Assembly (NCBI GenBank): GCA_963205455.1
Contig: CAUJJL010000003.1
Location: 1 to 36,578, forward strand
Origin: Verrucomicrobiota bacterium
Lineage (GTDB): Bacteria; Verrucomicrobiota; Verrucomicrobiia; Opitutales; Opitutaceae
Reading direction: 5' to 3'
DNA: 36,578 nucleotides
Part shown: positions 9,572-17,700 of the stretch, one piece after another
Position numbering within the stretch: the stretch's first letter is position 1
Layout of the letters: every line of letters starts with the position of its first letter
Translations under genes and position numbers: made by a program
Notes under the pieces: generated by a model
Seen by the model: only the letters and a program-made list of their open reading frames with translations
Told to the model about the DNA's origin: nothing
Database searches by the model: none

Positions 9572-9728
9572 GGAGGGGCACGCATCGTCGTGCCCGGGAT
9601 CGCGCGGCGCATCCCAACGCCGACCACTTCGCGATTTCATCGGACTCGTGTTCCCCTGCGACAATGACCATGCATCAGGTTGTGACCGCACCGTGAATCA
9701 AACCGGGCACGACGATGCGCGCCCCTCC
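9572..9728. repeat. REP/BIME-like paired palindromic element
   Basis: Two 26-bp arms (9572-9597 and 9703-9728) form an inverted repeat with a single mismatch. Each arm is itself hairpin-forming: GGGCACG-CATCGT-CGTGCCC in the left arm and the same with one mismatch in the right. Each begins GGAGG on its own strand, which recalls the short conserved foot of REP sequences. The arms enclose 105 bp with no gene. I see no target-site duplication, so a MITE is less likely. This element fills the 287-bp gap between the GH20-like and fumarylacetoacetase-family genes. Confidence 0.65.
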
Positions 9729-9787
9729 AGTCTTGGTATCTGACTTCAGTCTTCCCTCGCCAATTCAAACCCCTTCAACTCCCTCCC

Positions 9788-10588
9788 ATGCGCATCATCC
9801 GCCACCTCACGTCCAGTGGTCTCGCCTACGCCGCCCTGCAGCCTGATGGTTCCGCCCGTGTCATTGAAGGCGACCCATTGGCCGGGACACATCGGGTGGC
9901 CGCTTCGATCGTTCAGCCCGGCAAGCGACTCGCTCCCGTCCTGCCGGTTAATATCATCGGCATTGGACTCAATTACCGCAAACACGCCGAGGAAGGCGGC
10001 AAGGGAGTGCCGGCGCGGCCGATGTGGTTCATGAAGACAACCTCCGCGGTGCAGAATCCGGGTGATCCGATTGTCATTCCGCGAACCTGTCCAAGCGAGA
10101 AGGTCGACTACGAAGGTGAACTCGCGATCGTCATTGGACGCAGTGCCCGGAATGTCTCGCGCGAAGCCGCGCTCAGTCATGTCCTCGGCTACACCATCGC
10201 CAATGATGTTTCCGCGCGCGACTGGCAGTTTGAATTCGGTGGCGGGCAGTTCTGCCACGGCAAGAGTTTCGACACCTTCTGTCCGCTCGGGCCGACAATC
10301 GTGACGACCGACGAAATCTCCAATCCCAACGCCCTACGGCTCATCACCCGAGTAAATGGCGAAGTCCGCCAGGACTGGACCACCGCCGACATGGTCTTCG
10401 ACGTCGCCGGGATCGTCAGCTTCCTAAGCGGCAGCCGCACGCTCCCGGCCGGAACAATCATCCTCACCGGAACACCACACGGGGTCGGCTTCGCGCGCAA
10501 ACCTCCCACTTGGCTCAAACCAGGTGACACCGTCGAAATCGAAATCGAATCCATCGGCACCTTGTCGAATTCTGTCGTGATGGAATGA
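9788..10588 (+). CDS. Fumarylacetoacetate hydrolase-family protein
   Basis: The 266-residue protein belongs to the FAH superfamily, metal-dependent enzymes that hydrolyse or decarboxylate beta-diketo acids such as those from aromatic degradation. The fold signatures are IIGIGLNYRKHAEE, the metal-binding DYEGELAIVIG, GYTIANDVSARDWQ, and the C-terminal LTGTPHGVGFARKPPTWLKPGDTVEIEIESIG. The substrate cannot be told from sequence. The ATG start lies at the normal position (MRIIRH). The oddity is downstream: the last 159 bp of this gene occur again at 11502-11660, beyond a vapBC-type module, and the C-terminal residues (SNSVVME) differ from the repeat (SNPVLIE). Confidence 0.85.
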   Translation: MRIIRHLTSSGLAYAALQPDGSARVIEGDPLAGTHRVAASIVQPGKRLAPVLPVNIIGIGLNYRKHAEEGGKGVPARPMWFMKTTSAVQNPGDPIVIPRTCPSEKVDYEGELAIVIGRSARNVSREAALSHVLGYTIANDVSARDWQFEFGGGQFCHGKSFDTFCPLGPTIVTTDEISNPNALRLITRVNGEVRQDWTTADMVFDVAGIVSFLSGSRTLPAGTIILTGTPHGVGFARKPPTWLKPGDTVEIEIESIGTLSNSVVME

Positions 10589-10696
10589 CGGCACAGAATC
10601 ATTCTCCTCTAGGACCCAATTGGGTTGAGCTCATCTGGTGCGACTTGTCTGTTCGCGCTTGAGCTAGAAAACGAAGCTCAGTCTCAGGGAAGGTCG

Positions 10697-11116
10697 CTAG
10701 TCGTCCGTCGCATAAGAAGCGAGATCGACAAGCTTTAGTTTCGGGACCTGGCTGAATTCGGCAATGTTCAGCGTCGCGAGCTTATGCCCGTGCAAGAGCG
10801 CCGTTGCCGCGATGAGCATGTCGTGGGGCCCGATGAGCTTACCGGATCTTGCCAGGTTCGCCCATAGGATTGCGTGCTGCTTCGCAACGGACGCGTCGTA
10901 GTCGATGACTTCGAGCACGCTTAGAAAGTGCTCCACGATGGCCGCACGGGCAGCCTTTTTCTGCGGCGTAGCTCGCTCAACACCGTGGAGGAGCTCGGCA
11001 ACACTGATCGCCGCGAGATAAAACTTGTCCCCTGAGTGAGCGGAAAAGAACTCCGTTGCGTTGAAGCGTTGCTTTTCGGCCGCGATGAGAACCGAGGAAT
11101 CGAGGATTATTCCCAT
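10697..11116 (-). CDS. vapC: VapC-type PIN-domain ribonuclease toxin
   Basis: A 139-residue PIN-domain protein, predicted to be the toxin of a type II pair that cleaves RNA (tRNA or rRNA in studied members). The acidic metal-binding residues are visible: Asp6 in IILDSSVLIAAE, the glutamate in AISVAELLHGVERA, and the aspartate in GPHDMLIAATAL; the C-terminal part has TLNIAEFSQVPKLKLV. Its start codon overlaps the last codons of the antitoxin gene by 10 nt (ATGGGAATAA), so translation is coupled. It lies in the insert between the two copies of the FAH-gene 3' end. Confidence 0.88.
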   Translation of the reverse strand: MGIILDSSVLIAAEKQRFNATEFFSAHSGDKFYLAAISVAELLHGVERATPQKKAARAAIVEHFLSVLEVIDYDASVAKQHAILWANLARSGKLIGPHDMLIAATALLHGHKLATLNIAEFSQVPKLKLVDLASYATDD

Positions 11117-11379
11117 TTATCCTTCACCTTGGGGAGTTCACTTCGAGCAAGGCTCACGTCGATTCCAAACGACTCAGCCTCAGCGGGACCAAGGTGAGGA
11201 AGATCGTTCCAAAGCGTTGCAAGTTCGGCCCCAGTTTTGGCCGAAGTTTCGACGGGAACGATTTTCGCCACCGGCTTTCCTCCCTTCAGAAGTAGCGCGC
11301 TTTCGTTCCGGTAACGAACACGGTTGATGAGGTCAGCAAAGCCGCGGGCAGCGTCGGTGACTGACACAGTCTTGATCAT
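11107..11379 (-). CDS. vapB: Phd/YefM-type antitoxin partner of the PIN toxin
   Basis: A 90-residue antitoxin. The N-terminal half, MIKTVSVTDAARGFADLINRV, then ALLLKGGKPVAKIVPV, is the DNA-binding dimer fold of Phd/YefM antitoxins. The C-terminal half is acidic and should wrap the toxin. I start at the ATG at 11379 rather than the longer frame (11478), because a near-consensus promoter ends 6 bp before this ATG. Such proteins normally repress their own promoter. The gene overlaps vapC by 10 nt. Confidence 0.85.
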   Translation of the reverse strand: MIKTVSVTDAARGFADLINRVRYRNESALLLKGGKPVAKIVPVETSAKTGAELATLWNDLPHLGPAEAESFGIDVSLARSELPKVKDKWE

Positions 11380-11385
11380 ATTTGA

Positions 11386-11414
11386 ATCATAGAATCTGAT
11401 TATCCGATTGTCAA
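11386..11414 (-). promoter_or_regulatory. Sigma70-type promoter of the vapBC-type operon
   Basis: On the minus strand TTGACA (11414-11409), a 17-bp spacer and TATGAT (11391-11386) match the housekeeping consensus in 11 of 12 bases. Only 6 bp separate the -10 box from the antitoxin ATG, so the transcript should begin at or next to the start codon and be leaderless. The repeated GATTC either side of the -10 region could be an operator half-site pair. Confidence 0.8.
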
Positions 11415-11501
11415 CGCCCGCCTTCAATCCGTTCAAATCGCGAATACAAACCCTGCCTTGGCGATATAAACACCTCACCTCTTGTTAGTTGCCTGGCGGG
11501 A

Positions 11502-11660
11502 GGCAGCCGCACGCTCCCGGCCGGTACAATCATCCTCACCGGAACACCACACGGCGTCGGCTTCGCCCGTAAACCTCCCACTTGGCTCAAACCAGGTGAC
11601 ACCGTCGATATCGAAATCGAATCCATCGGCACCCTCTCAAATCCAGTCCTGATAGAGTGA
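11502..11660 (+). pseudogene. Displaced 3' end of a fumarylacetoacetase-family gene
   Basis: These 159 bp repeat the last 159 bp of the gene at 9788-10588 without gaps, with 13 mismatches by my count (about 92% identity). The frame stays open for 52 codons to its own TGA, and 4 of 52 residues differ, so both copies look as if they diverged under coding constraint. Similarity begins abruptly at GGCAGCC and nothing upstream resembles the gene. There is no start, so it is a fragment. It ends 25 bp from tRNA-Leu. Confidence 0.9.
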
Positions 11661-11685
11661 CCGCACGAAAGGTTCCCCCCGAAGT

Positions 11686-11769
11686 TGGTGCCCGGGACAG
11701 GACTTGAACCTGCACATCTTTCGATAACGGCTTCTAAGACCGTCGTGTCTGCCATTCCACCACCCGGGC
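11686..11769 (-). tRNA. tRNA-Leu (anticodon UAG)
   Basis: The minus strand folds as a class II tRNA: acceptor GCCCGGG/CCCGGGC, a D arm, anticodon stem ACGGT/GCCGT with loop CTTAGAA (anticodon TAG), a short variable arm ATC-GAAA-GAT, and T arm GCAGG-TTCAAGT-CCTGT. Discriminator A and an encoded CCA (11688-11686) follow. The long variable arm and A73 fit leucine; UAG reads CUN codons. It lies beside the duplicated gene end and vapBC-type module, a common setting for integration. Confidence 0.95.
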
Positions 11770-11854
11770 GGGTGAACATCGGGAGCGATGCGGACGCAGG
11801 GTGCAGGCAAATCGGGTCACCGGGCAAGCCTGTAAGGAATAGACGATGACCCTA

Positions 11855-11870
11855 CGCCGCCAGAGCGGCG
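11855..11870 (-). terminator. Hairpin downstream of the CxxC protein gene
   Basis: A perfect 6-bp GC stem (CGCCGC/GCGGCG) with a CAGA loop lies 6 bp past the stop of the gene at 11877. It has no T run, so it is at best a weak or factor-assisted terminator. Confidence 0.35.
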
Positions 11871-11876
11871 CAGGCC

Positions 11877-12116
11877 TCAGGTTTCCTTGCGGACGATCTT
11901 CGCGTAATGATTCCGGCTGAAACCGTAGTACAGATTTGCGCATTCCGGACACAGGGTGTGGGAGATCGATTCGCGCTTCTCCCATAGTTCGTAGGGGTCC
12001 ATGACGACAAACTCCATCGGTCCAACCCGCAAGCGTTTGCACCCGCAGCATACGATGAGAAACTCATCCGTGTCCGCGCCGCGATGCGCCAGCGGAGCCG
12101 AATCAAGCGTAACCAT
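11877..12116 (-). CDS. Small CxxC protein resembling the C-terminal tail of sensory regulators
   Basis: A 79-residue protein with two cysteine pairs, CCGCKRLRV and CPECANLYYG, about 35 residues apart. The pattern 'C-x-x-C-K-R-x-R ... W ... S-H-x-L-C-P-E-C' closely resembles the short metal-ribbon tail found at the C-terminus of many response regulators and PAS/GAF sensory proteins ('CSxCKxIRD...FSHGICPxC'). Here it stands alone with a 22-residue N-terminal lead. A metal-bound ribbon is likely; the role is unknown. The ATG at 12116 is the only obvious start and no ribosome site is seen. It diverges from the nucleotidase gene. I rate it a real gene because the motif spacing is kept. Confidence 0.7.
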   Translation of the reverse strand: MVTLDSAPLAHRGADTDEFLIVCCGCKRLRVGPMEFVVMDPYELWEKRESISHTLCPECANLYYGFSRNHYAKIVRKET

Positions 12117-12314
12117 GAGCGTTACTGTGAACCTATTCTGCAGCTCCGGCTATCGGGGTTTCTCCGGCATCCCTCGTCGGGCTCAATCCCTCACCTTGTT
12201 CCATCTCGGCAGCCTGCACGGAGAGCCGCCAACAGACCGCCGCGACACTCTCTGCGCAACACCCTTGATTCCCGGGGCTTGGAGGTTTCGATTTCCATCA
12301 AATCACCTTTCGAC

Positions 12315-13955
12315 ATGCGCCCCCCCTCGATCTCCCTTCCTTCGCTCACAGCCACTTTTCTCATTTTCATCACACTCTCTCGGGCTGCGCCCGAACGCAC
12401 CCAGGTCACGCTGCTTTCAACGACCGATCTGCACGGTCATATTTTCCCCATCAACTATGCGACCAATGAGCCTTCCAACGAAGGCTTCGCAAAAGTCGCC
12501 AGCCTTATCCGGAAGGCCCGGGCCGCGGCAGGAGAGGTGCTGCTTGTCGATTGCGGCGACACCATTCAGGGCACGCCGCTCGTGTACTACCACAACCGCA
12601 TCAACAACACCCCGCCAGACCCCATGATGCTCGTGATGAACGCCCTTCACTATGACGCGCTCGTCGTGGGGAACCACGAGTACAACTTCGGCCTCGATGT
12701 GCTCCAGAAGGCCCGCCGCGAGGCCCGGTTCCCCTGGCTCTCGGCAAACACGGAAAAGACCGCGGACAACTCGCCCGCCTACGACGCACGCATCATCAAG
12801 ACCCTCCATGGCGTCCGAATAGGGGTGCTTGGATTGACAACACCCGGAATCCCTTACTGGGAGGATAAGCAGAATTATGCGGGACTTCGTTTCACCGATC
12901 CGATCGAGACCGCCCGCAGAGGGGTTTCCTCCCTGAGAAAGAAGGACAAGGTCGACGTCGTCGTACTGGCGATGCACATGGGGCTCGAGGAAAACCTGGC
13001 GACAGGCATCGTTTCTGCGAGCCAGGTCCCCAATGAAAACAGCGCCTTGAAGATCGTGCGCTCCGTGCCGGGGATCGACATCCTGTTCATGGGACACACC
13101 CATCGCACGGTCCCCGGGCTGAACGTGGGCACAACCCTGCTCACACAGGCGGGACGCTGGGGCGACCACCTGAGTCGCGCGGATGTTTTTCTGGAACGCG
13201 ACGATTCAACCGCTGCCTGGCACATTGTCGCCAAATCCTCAACCTGCATCCCGGTCGAGTCGTCCACAAAACCCGACCCAGATGTGCTGGCCCTTGCGAA
13301 ACCCTATCATGAGGAAACCCAGGCATGGCTCGCGCGCCCCATCGGCCGCAGCACAAAGGCATTGTCGTCGGCTGAATCGCGTCTCCGCGACACCGCCATC
13401 ATGGACCTGGTCCAGAGGGTTCAGCTCGATGCCGGCAAGGCCGACGTTTCATTCGCCGCGAGCTTCACTCTCGATGCCCATCTGCCCAAGGGGCCGGTGA
13501 CTGTTCGCGACATCACGGGGCTGTACGTCTACGACAACACTCTCGTCGTGATCGATCTTACCGGCGCGCAAATCAAGGAGGCGCTTGAACATTCCGCGCT
13601 CTATTTCCGTCCCTATGAAGCGGGAAAAGCCGCGACACAGTTGATCGATTCTTCCATCCCCGGATATAATTTCGATCTCGCGGAAGGCGTCGACTACACC
13701 ATCGACCTGAGACGCCCGCAGGGATCCCGCATCACCGACCTGACCTTCGGCGGCAAGCCATTGAGCCCAACCCAGCATTTCCGCGTCGCCATCAACAACT
13801 ACCGCCTCAATGGCGGCGGCGGTTACACCATGTTTCACAACGCCAGGGTGCTGTACCGCTCCAACGTCGAGATTCGCGACCTCATACTCGATTGGGTACA
13901 GACCCACCCCGATATTCCTTCCGAGCCAACCAACAATTGGCGGATCAAGGAGTAA
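12315..13955 (+). CDS. Periplasmic 5'-nucleotidase / 2',3'-cyclic phosphodiesterase (CpdB/UshA-like)
   Basis: A 546-residue secreted phosphoesterase that should release nucleosides and phosphate from nucleotides outside the inner membrane. The signal peptide runs from MRPPSISLPSLTATFLIFI to about SRAAP. The N-terminal metallophosphatase domain has TTDLHGH, DCGDTIQG, GNHEYNFG and MGHTHRTVPG, the di-metal ligands. The C-terminal 5'-nucleotidase domain has ITGLYVYDNTLVVIDLTGAQIKEALEHSA and the substrate loops YNFDLAEGVDYTID and NYRLNGGGGY. The last two resemble CpdB (2',3'-cyclic/3'-nucleotidase) more than UshA. I start at the ATG at 12315 because it creates the signal peptide; the frame is open upstream but polar and overlaps the divergent gene. 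Confidence 0.88.
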   Translation: MRPPSISLPSLTATFLIFITLSRAAPERTQVTLLSTTDLHGHIFPINYATNEPSNEGFAKVASLIRKARAAAGEVLLVDCGDTIQGTPLVYYHNRINNTPPDPMMLVMNALHYDALVVGNHEYNFGLDVLQKARREARFPWLSANTEKTADNSPAYDARIIKTLHGVRIGVLGLTTPGIPYWEDKQNYAGLRFTDPIETARRGVSSLRKKDKVDVVVLAMHMGLEENLATGIVSASQVPNENSALKIVRSVPGIDILFMGHTHRTVPGLNVGTTLLTQAGRWGDHLSRADVFLERDDSTAAWHIVAKSSTCIPVESSTKPDPDVLALAKPYHEETQAWLARPIGRSTKALSSAESRLRDTAIMDLVQRVQLDAGKADVSFAASFTLDAHLPKGPVTVRDITGLYVYDNTLVVIDLTGAQIKEALEHSALYFRPYEAGKAATQLIDSSIPGYNFDLAEGVDYTIDLRRPQGSRITDLTFGGKPLSPTQHFRVAINNYRLNGGGGYTMFHNARVLYRSNVEIRDLILDWVQTHPDIPSEPTNNWRIKE

Positions 13956-14106
13956 TCTTTCCGACTCCCCAGGCTTGCGGACGAAACTCGGCTGCTGCAC
14001 CTCTGCGGCAACTGCTATCCACCGTGAGGCCTCCTTCAGCCAGCGGGTTGGCAGCACGTCGACACATTTGACTGAAGCTTGAGCACAATTGCTCCGATAA
14101 TCGGAC

Positions 14107-14751
14107 ATGCGCTTTTCGCTGTCGTTGTTTCTTTCCGGCTGCATGCTCGCCGCCGTTTCAGTCTCCGCCGTGGAGCGCGGTGACAGCTACGACGTGGTCA
14201 TCGCAGAAAAAGGCTCGCCGCTCGGCACCATGAATGCGGGCTCGGTTCAGATCCTCAAATACAGCGACCAGGAAATCCGTCTTGAAGGGGGAGCGGTGGT
14301 TTCCATCCGCACCGTCCGCAAGAGCGGCGCTGCAGCCATCAAGCCACGCATCGCACAATCCCCGCCTGCCCCGCCGCCGGAGTTGCAGTGGACCGACAGC
14401 TTTCCCGAGGCCGTGAGACTCGCTCGGGACAAACAGCGTCAGGTGTTCATGTTTTTCACCGGTTCGGATTGGTGTTCCTGGTGCAATCGCCTCGAGACGG
14501 AAGTCCTTTCAACCCCCGAGTTCGCCCGATACGTGGCGGACAAGTTTGTCCTGCTCAAACTCGACTTTCCGCGCAAGGTCCAGCAATCCGACGATCTCAT
14601 CGCGCAGAATCAGGCACTCGCGAAACGATTCCGGGTGGCCGGTTTCCCCACTGTCATCGTTTTCTCAAGTGACGGAAAACGGCTCGCCGATCTCGGCTAC
14701 GAGCCCGGCGGTCCGGCACCCTTCATCGAAAAGCTTTCAGCCCTGAAGTAG
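14107..14751 (+). CDS. Secreted thioredoxin-like (thioredoxin_7 type) protein
   Basis: A 214-residue protein with a signal peptide (MRFSLSLFLSGCMLAAVSVSA; the cysteine at position 12 is not in a clear lipobox). A short beta-rich stretch of about 60 residues follows, then a proline linker (PPAPPPE). The thioredoxin fold starts at about 95: VFMFFTGSDWCSWCNRLETEV with the active-site WCSWC, and the cis-proline in VAGFPTVIVFSSDGK. It is probably a periplasmic disulfide reductase or isomerase; the partner is unknown. It follows the nucleotidase by 151 bp and converges on the subtilisin-propeller gene with 17 bp between stops. Confidence 0.85.
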   Translation: MRFSLSLFLSGCMLAAVSVSAVERGDSYDVVIAEKGSPLGTMNAGSVQILKYSDQEIRLEGGAVVSIRTVRKSGAAAIKPRIAQSPPAPPPELQWTDSFPEAVRLARDKQRQVFMFFTGSDWCSWCNRLETEVLSTPEFARYVADKFVLLKLDFPRKVQQSDDLIAQNQALAKRFRVAGFPTVIVFSSDGKRLADLGYEPGGPAPFIEKLSALK

Positions 14752-14768
14752 GTTCGACGCATACGGCG

Positions 14769-17700
14769 TCACCATTCGTACACCTCGACAAGCGCTACAC
14801 CCGTTGTGCCTCCGACGCCGGAGACGTTTGCGGTGTATCCGCCGGCTTCGAGTTCGAGGATCAGAACCGAGTCTTTTCCTCCCGGTGTGAGGCGGAAAGC
14901 GCCGCTCCCGCTGCCATCGTCCGTTGTCCAATTGTCATTGGATGCAAGAAGCGTATTTCCCCGATAGAGCTCGACCTGGGGATCATTCAACACGCCCGCA
15001 ACCCCATACTCCGCCAATTGAGGACCCACGGCGCGCACAAGAATGCGCTTCTTTCCTTCGCCCGCTATCACGAATCCGGCAATCAGGATGTTGCCGCCGG
15101 TGCCGACATCCGCGCGGGCTGAAACATTGATCAGCCGCGGGCCACCATTCATGATCGGCCCGTCAAGATCGTAGAGTTCAACCAGTGCGACCCCGGACGC
15201 ATTGGTCTTCACCTGCACCGAATGCGCACCCGGCAGCACGGGCGTCACCAGCGCGGCATCCTTGGACCCGACAAGAAGCGGAAATGCTCCCACCGATGAA
15301 AACACCGTGGCATCTGCACCGATCCAATTGTCGTTTCGGCCGACGATCTGACTGTCTTTCACAAGTTCGATCGCTGGATCCGGTAGAAAATCCTGCACAC
15401 CATAGGGCATGAGCGAAGGTCCGACCGCGCGTGACAACAGCGTCTTCGGGCCTCCACTGACAACAAATCCAACGATCAGCGTCTTGTCCGCCTGGCCTCC
15501 CACCGCCCGCACCGAGAGATTGATCATCCGCGTCGCCGACCCCGGAAGCGGTGGCGTCTCTTCAATCACCACAATCGCGCCATCGCTGGTTACCGCGCTC
15601 AATCCATTTCGCACCGCGACAGAATAGATGCCGGTCTGCGACACCTGGGTCCGACCGAGCACGAACGTCGCGCCAGTCGCTCCCGGGATCGCGACACCAT
15701 CCTTCGACCACTGATAGGTAAACGGCCCCGAACCACTGACGTCCACCGCGAGCGTTGCGCTGCTGCCGGTAGAGAGGCGCTGGGACTTTGGCTGAGCGAC
15801 CATAACCGGCGGCATCACGTCATAGGCGCCGGCGCGGGCCGCGTTCCTGCGATGCATCGGCCAGGGAGACGCGGCGGCATCCGTGTTGGTACGGATCGCA
15901 TAGAGATGGCTGTCCTGCGCTCCGATATACAGCATTCCCTTGTGAACCAGCGGTGAGGACCGAACGGTCGCTCCCAAGAAATAGGTTCGTTTGATCGTGC
16001 CGTCGGAATTGACCGCGACCAATTTCCCGTCGAGCGTGCCGATGTAGATCACCCCCGCATCGTCGATCGCCGGCGAAGACGTCCGGATCTCGCTTCCGAC
16101 CTGGGTGACCCAGCGCATCACCCCATCGCGATCCACGGCATGCAGTTTCCCGTCGTACGTGCCAAAATACAGCGTGCCGTCGATGCCAATTGCGGCTGAT
16201 GATGAGATACCCGAGCCTGAGCGATAGATCCACCTTTGGCTGCCATCCGGATTCACTGCAAAAAAATCGCCGTTCAGTGCGCCAAAATAAACAACGCCCT
16301 GCGCATCGATCGTCGGTGACGCATAGATCTCATCACCCGCATCGAAAGTCCATCGGAGTTCCTTGTCGCCCGTGAGTGCGTAGAGTTTGTGGTCAGTGGA
16401 TCCGATATACAACGTGCCGTCCGGCCCCATTCCCGGTGAACAATAGGACGCACCCGCCACTGGGAATTTCCACTTGATATCCCCGTCCTTCGACACCGCA
16501 TGCAGGTCTCCATCCTCTGCCCTCGCGAACACGGTGCCGTCCGCGGAAACTACCGGCGAGCCTTGCAAGGGGCCACCAAGATCACGCTCCCACAGTTGTG
16601 TTCCCTTCGAAGAAAACGCCGCGAGCGTTCCCGAGGTGTCGCCAATATAGATCGCGCCATCTGAGGCTACTGCGGGGCTCGAGTAGGTTCCATAGGCACG
16701 AAGAATCTTGCCCCAAAGCCACTCGCCTGAAACCGAAACCGCTTCCAGCGAGCCGTATTCACTCGAAAAATATATCGTACCGTCCGGACCCGCTGCGGGA
16801 GGAGCATCCACGGATCCAAGGGTGATCTGCTGCCAAACCGAATCGACCAGCCAGAAATCGAACCTCCCACCGTCACCGATGCTGTCGACTGCGAAATAGT
16901 AGGTTTCGCCGGCCTTTGCCTGAAACGACACCATCGGATCAAGGAATGCACCCGGTGCGTCGTCATCCTGACCGACAAGCGTGAGAGAGGTTACACTGTT
17001 TCCCTGGTAGACGCCGAGAAGGGTGTCGAGCACATCGCTTGTCACCGACGCCTGAACCTGTCCATCCTGCGGTGCCGTCCAGCGAAACCACACGGAACGC
17101 CCTCCGACTTTGTTCTCAATCCGTGGCTCAGCCGATTCGAGGGTCGCCCCGATATTGCTCTGGGTCGTCCGAAAACTCGGCCCCGTCAACTCCAGTGCCG
17201 AAGCAAAATTGTCGTTTGCCGGAGGAGCACGGAGATTGAGCAGAATCATACCCTCCTGCCCGCCCTTCCCCTCAACCGCGATGTGATAAGTCGTTCCCTT
17301 GGTCCCCGTGAATTCCGCCAGACTCGTGATCTGGCCTCCGATGTTGTCGTTGGAGGCAACCTCCACCAAGGCATTGACCTGGCTTCCGGTGTAAACAGCG
17401 ACGCTGGTGTCGATGAGACTTCCCGCGGTGTCGATGGCGATGCGCATGGTTTCCGGGGGCGTCCATGTCCACCACAACGAACGCGACGCTGGTACGCCGG
17501 CATGCGCTGGTTCACCGTCTTCCTTGGACGCACCGTTGTTGGAGGTACGAACCCTAACAAATCCTCCGGTGAGAACCGCAGCGTCGGCAAACCGGTCGTT
17601 GAAGGGCGTCGCTTCGGCGGTGAGCGAGCGGGCAAGGTTGAGACGGCCGCCCGATTGGGCCTTGCCTGCAAGCGACTCCAGTCGATCGACACCTCGCATC

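Noticed and set aside
10614..10625. 12-bp perfect palindrome ACCCAATTGGGT after the FAH-family gene
   Set aside because: A single short palindrome with no link to a promoter; could be chance.
14068..14100. Possible promoter TTGACT ... GATAAT before the thioredoxin-like gene
   Set aside because: The spacer is 21 bp, too long for a sigma70 promoter.
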